DNA from: Phoebastria nigripes
Taxonomy: Eukaryota; Chordata; Aves; Procellariiformes; Diomedeidae
Direction of reading: 5' to 3'
Assembly: GCA_035582835.1 (NCBI GenBank)
Contig: JAYKAV010003058.1
Location: forward strand, 339,925 to 403,924
Length of the DNA: 64,000 nt
The notes under the pieces were generated by a model that searched no databases, had not been told where the DNA came from, and saw only the letters and a list, made by a program, of their open reading frames with translations. How positions within the stretch are numbered: the stretch's first letter is position 1; each line of letters begins with the position of its first letter. The position numbers and the translations under genes were made by a program. Shown piece after piece: positions 61,971 to 64,000 of this stretch.

Positions 61971-64000
61971 GTATTGTGTCCNTTACTTGGAGAAGTGTAT
62001 GTTTATGCATTTGTGTATATATATATATGGGATTTCCAAGACAGGTTAGAACAAATAATTGTGGTACAAATGCATCTGATTCACTGGTTTCTAAACAATG
62101 ATTGCGGTACATGCTACATCCTCTTTGGTTTTTTTTGTTGGTTCTTGGTGTGTGTGGTTTTTTTTTTTTTCCTCCCACACACTGGAAACAGGCTTTGGAG
62201 CTGTATTTAGGAGTGGAGACTCCCATTTGGGTTCCCTCGGTAATGTTAAATTGGCATAAATTTGTATGATGTCATGTCTCTTCCTTAGAAGTTCTGTTCT
62301 ACTTCATGGAAGTAGGAAGAAAGCAGGAAGGATTTAGGGGATGATTCCTGCCAACATGAACTGGAGTAGCCTCATAAGGCAAAGTTTATGAGGCTGTCAA
62401 GAGTCTGAGAAAGCACTGGAGGACAGAGCTGGGTGGTAGACCTGGGAAGATCAGAACTTCATTACTTTAAGGCACAGGGCTGGGGTTGGATTGTCTGCCT
62501 GCCCTCTTCATTATGCTGACAGTGGGGTTCAGCCCCTCTGGATTGTTTTCTCTGTGCAAGGTTGAAGCAGGTTATGACAACTGGAGGACTGTATCTCCCT
62601 GCAGACCCAAAAGGGCCTAACATGATTAGTACTAAAAGATAAAACACTGTGCTGGACAAAAATCCTGAAATAGCACTCAGCTTATTACCTCAGATTCCAG
62701 GGGAAAAGGTAACTAGCCCTGAGTGAAGCACCACTGTACCTCTGCCTCTCCATACAGCATGTCCGTGGCTCAAGCATACATACCCAATGTTGGTATGGGC
62801 TTGAGCATTGGGGTAGAAGGTGTCATGAGCTCATGAATCTCAGCCTCAGTGCTATGGTGAGATCCTCATCATTACTGGATGCCTGCTATTCCACTGGATG
62901 GCACAAGGGATTTAGCATTTCTCTTTGGGTTTGTCCCTCAATTTGTGAATGTCTGAAGTCTTCCTATCAGTGCATGTATCAACAGTATCTTCCCCTTCTT
63001 GTATTCTTGTTTTCTAATAGCCTTTTCATCTGACTGACCTGTTATTGGTTGTTGCAATTGCCTCTTGCAGTGGTCTGAAGCCTTGTTAACTTAGCTGTGG
63101 GCCTCAAACCACTAGGTCACCCATATTCTTAAGCTTTCCCTTGCTCAGCATCCTTAGCCTTCATCTTTTTTTGACAAATGACTTTCCTCTGCAATTTTCA
63201 ACACCCATGTAATAAACAAAGAAGATGGAGATTTACCGCTCTGCAAAACCTTTCCTCCCTTTTCTCCTTTATCCCCTTCTCCTTTCCTCCATCACAAATT
63301 GGCAAAGAAGCCAGTCCATAAACTTTCAAATTTACATCTGACCCAGCTCCCCTCTGGCATTCAGCAGCTTATCATATTTTGCCAATTACTCTCTTTGTCC
63401 CTTTCTTTTTTCACCCTGTAAAAATGGAGTCTCTGTGGCTGTGGAGAAAGGAAGCCCTGACAGTGCTCTCATGACCCTTTTTATGGACAAGAAGAAAGGT
63501 CATTTTCAGTGGGACTCCAGCAACTTGTCTGGCATCCTGCAGGGTCCAAACGGTAACCTTTAAAGAGAGAGAAACTATTTGCCATTTGCAGCCTGCTGTT
63601 TCTTGTGGAGAAGTATCTCCCCTGCTCCCATCAGGATGATCANAATGTTTTTCTTACTAGTCTGTGGGTACTGCATTCCCCTTCCTAGTTACTCCAGTAG
63701 AAAATGGCATTGTTTTCAGTGGGAACTGCCTAAGAAGGGCCCCAAAAGGTATCTCTGCCCTCAGCCCTGAAGCATATTCTAATACTGTTCCTGTTTTGTC
63801 ATCCATTTGGCCTGTAATCCTTCACTATCCCTTTCCCAAAGTGTTTCAGAGCCCATTCAACAGCTTCTCCCTGTGCCTGAAGTCACTGGGATGAGTACTG
63901 GGAGCAGATGTTTTGCTGATGACAGCTTAAGTTGTTTCTTAGGTACTTTATGATGTATAGTGTTCTTTTCTGGTAGGAACAGAAATCTGTTTTGTGTTCA
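61971..64000 (+). other. SORCS1: SORCS1 intron (downstream part)
   Basis: Intron after the last exon in the window, with a short (TA)n at 62014-62028. I looked for the next exon of the membrane-proximal domain and did not find it. Confidence 0.8.
62014..62028. repeat. (TA)n microsatellite
   Basis: Uninterrupted alternating T and A run close behind the last exon. Confidence 0.85.

Larger units (their letters stand above)
1..64000 (+). other. SORCS1: SORCS1 gene, internal part (17 coding exons plus introns)
   Basis: The whole window lies inside one gene for a type I membrane sorting receptor of the VPS10-domain (sortilin) family. These receptors traffic ligands and other receptors between the Golgi, endosomes and the cell surface, mainly in neurons. 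Seventeen exons join in frame to 713 codons covering part of the VPS10 propeller, the 10CC module, the PKD domain, a second PKD-like domain and part of the membrane-proximal domain. Phases agree at all sixteen internal junctions and there are no stops. The paralogue choice (SORCS1, not SORCS2 or SORCS3) rests on remembered paralogue sequence, for example SFDEGRSWSKYSFTS and GEACIMGAKRIYKKRKSE. Both gene ends lie outside the window. Confidence 0.93.

Noticed and set aside
63421..63560. Possible extra exon reading SVAVEKGSPDSALMTLF
   Set aside because: It does not match the membrane-proximal sequence expected next in SORCS1, and no acceptor and donor fit the required phase 0 at both ends.

Overview
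This window is a piece of a vertebrate genome, almost certainly a bird and probably a neoavian. It holds the middle of one large multi-exon gene on the + strand, SORCS1 (VPS10-domain sorting receptor, sortilin family). The evidence for a bird is the set of interspersed repeats: old CR1 LINE 3' ends, two long terminal repeats (LTRs) of a family I know from bird genomes, CORE/MIR-type SINE relics, and otherwise sparse repeat content with long unique introns. There are no bacterial-style genes. Nearly all open reading frames in the window are chance frames in introns.

Seventeen consecutive coding exons can be placed base by base (5482 to 61970). Each has AG before it and GT after it. Intron phases match at every junction, and the joined exons give 713 codons with no stop, frameshift or ambiguous base. 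The order along the protein is: second half of the VPS10 beta-propeller (5482-27725, with three Asp-box turns), the ten-cysteine 10CC module (27608-39354), the PKD domain (50171-50357), a second PKD-like beta domain (55416-57608) and the start of the membrane-proximal domain (58611-61970). The signal peptide, propeptide and first propeller blades lie upstream of the window. The rest of the membrane-proximal domain, the membrane span and the cytoplasmic tail lie downstream. SORCS1 rather than SORCS2 or SORCS3 is chosen from remembered paralogue differences, chiefly in the propeller and 10CC exons.

Layout: 1-5481 intron with an LTR fragment and a CR1 relic; 5482-16093 four propeller exons; 16094-23448 intron with a SINE and a solo LTR inserted into an older SINE-type tail; 23449-29647 six exons in close succession; 29648-38051 intron with a CR1 relic and an unclassified 1 kb repeat-like block; 38052-39354 two exons; 39355-50170 the longest intron (10.8 kb); 50171-61970 five exons; 61971-64000 intron.

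The most unusual structure is a near-perfect 0.5 kb inverted repeat at 51483-52013, inside the intron after the PKD exon. Its arms are about 194 bp of aligned sequence with only 8 mismatches and no indels (about 96 percent identical), around a 108-base loop. In SORCS1 pre-mRNA it would form a very long double-stranded hairpin, and four of its five transition differences would be G-U wobble pairs in the sense RNA. A second point of interest is the pair of same-family LTRs in opposite orientation on either side of the first four exons.
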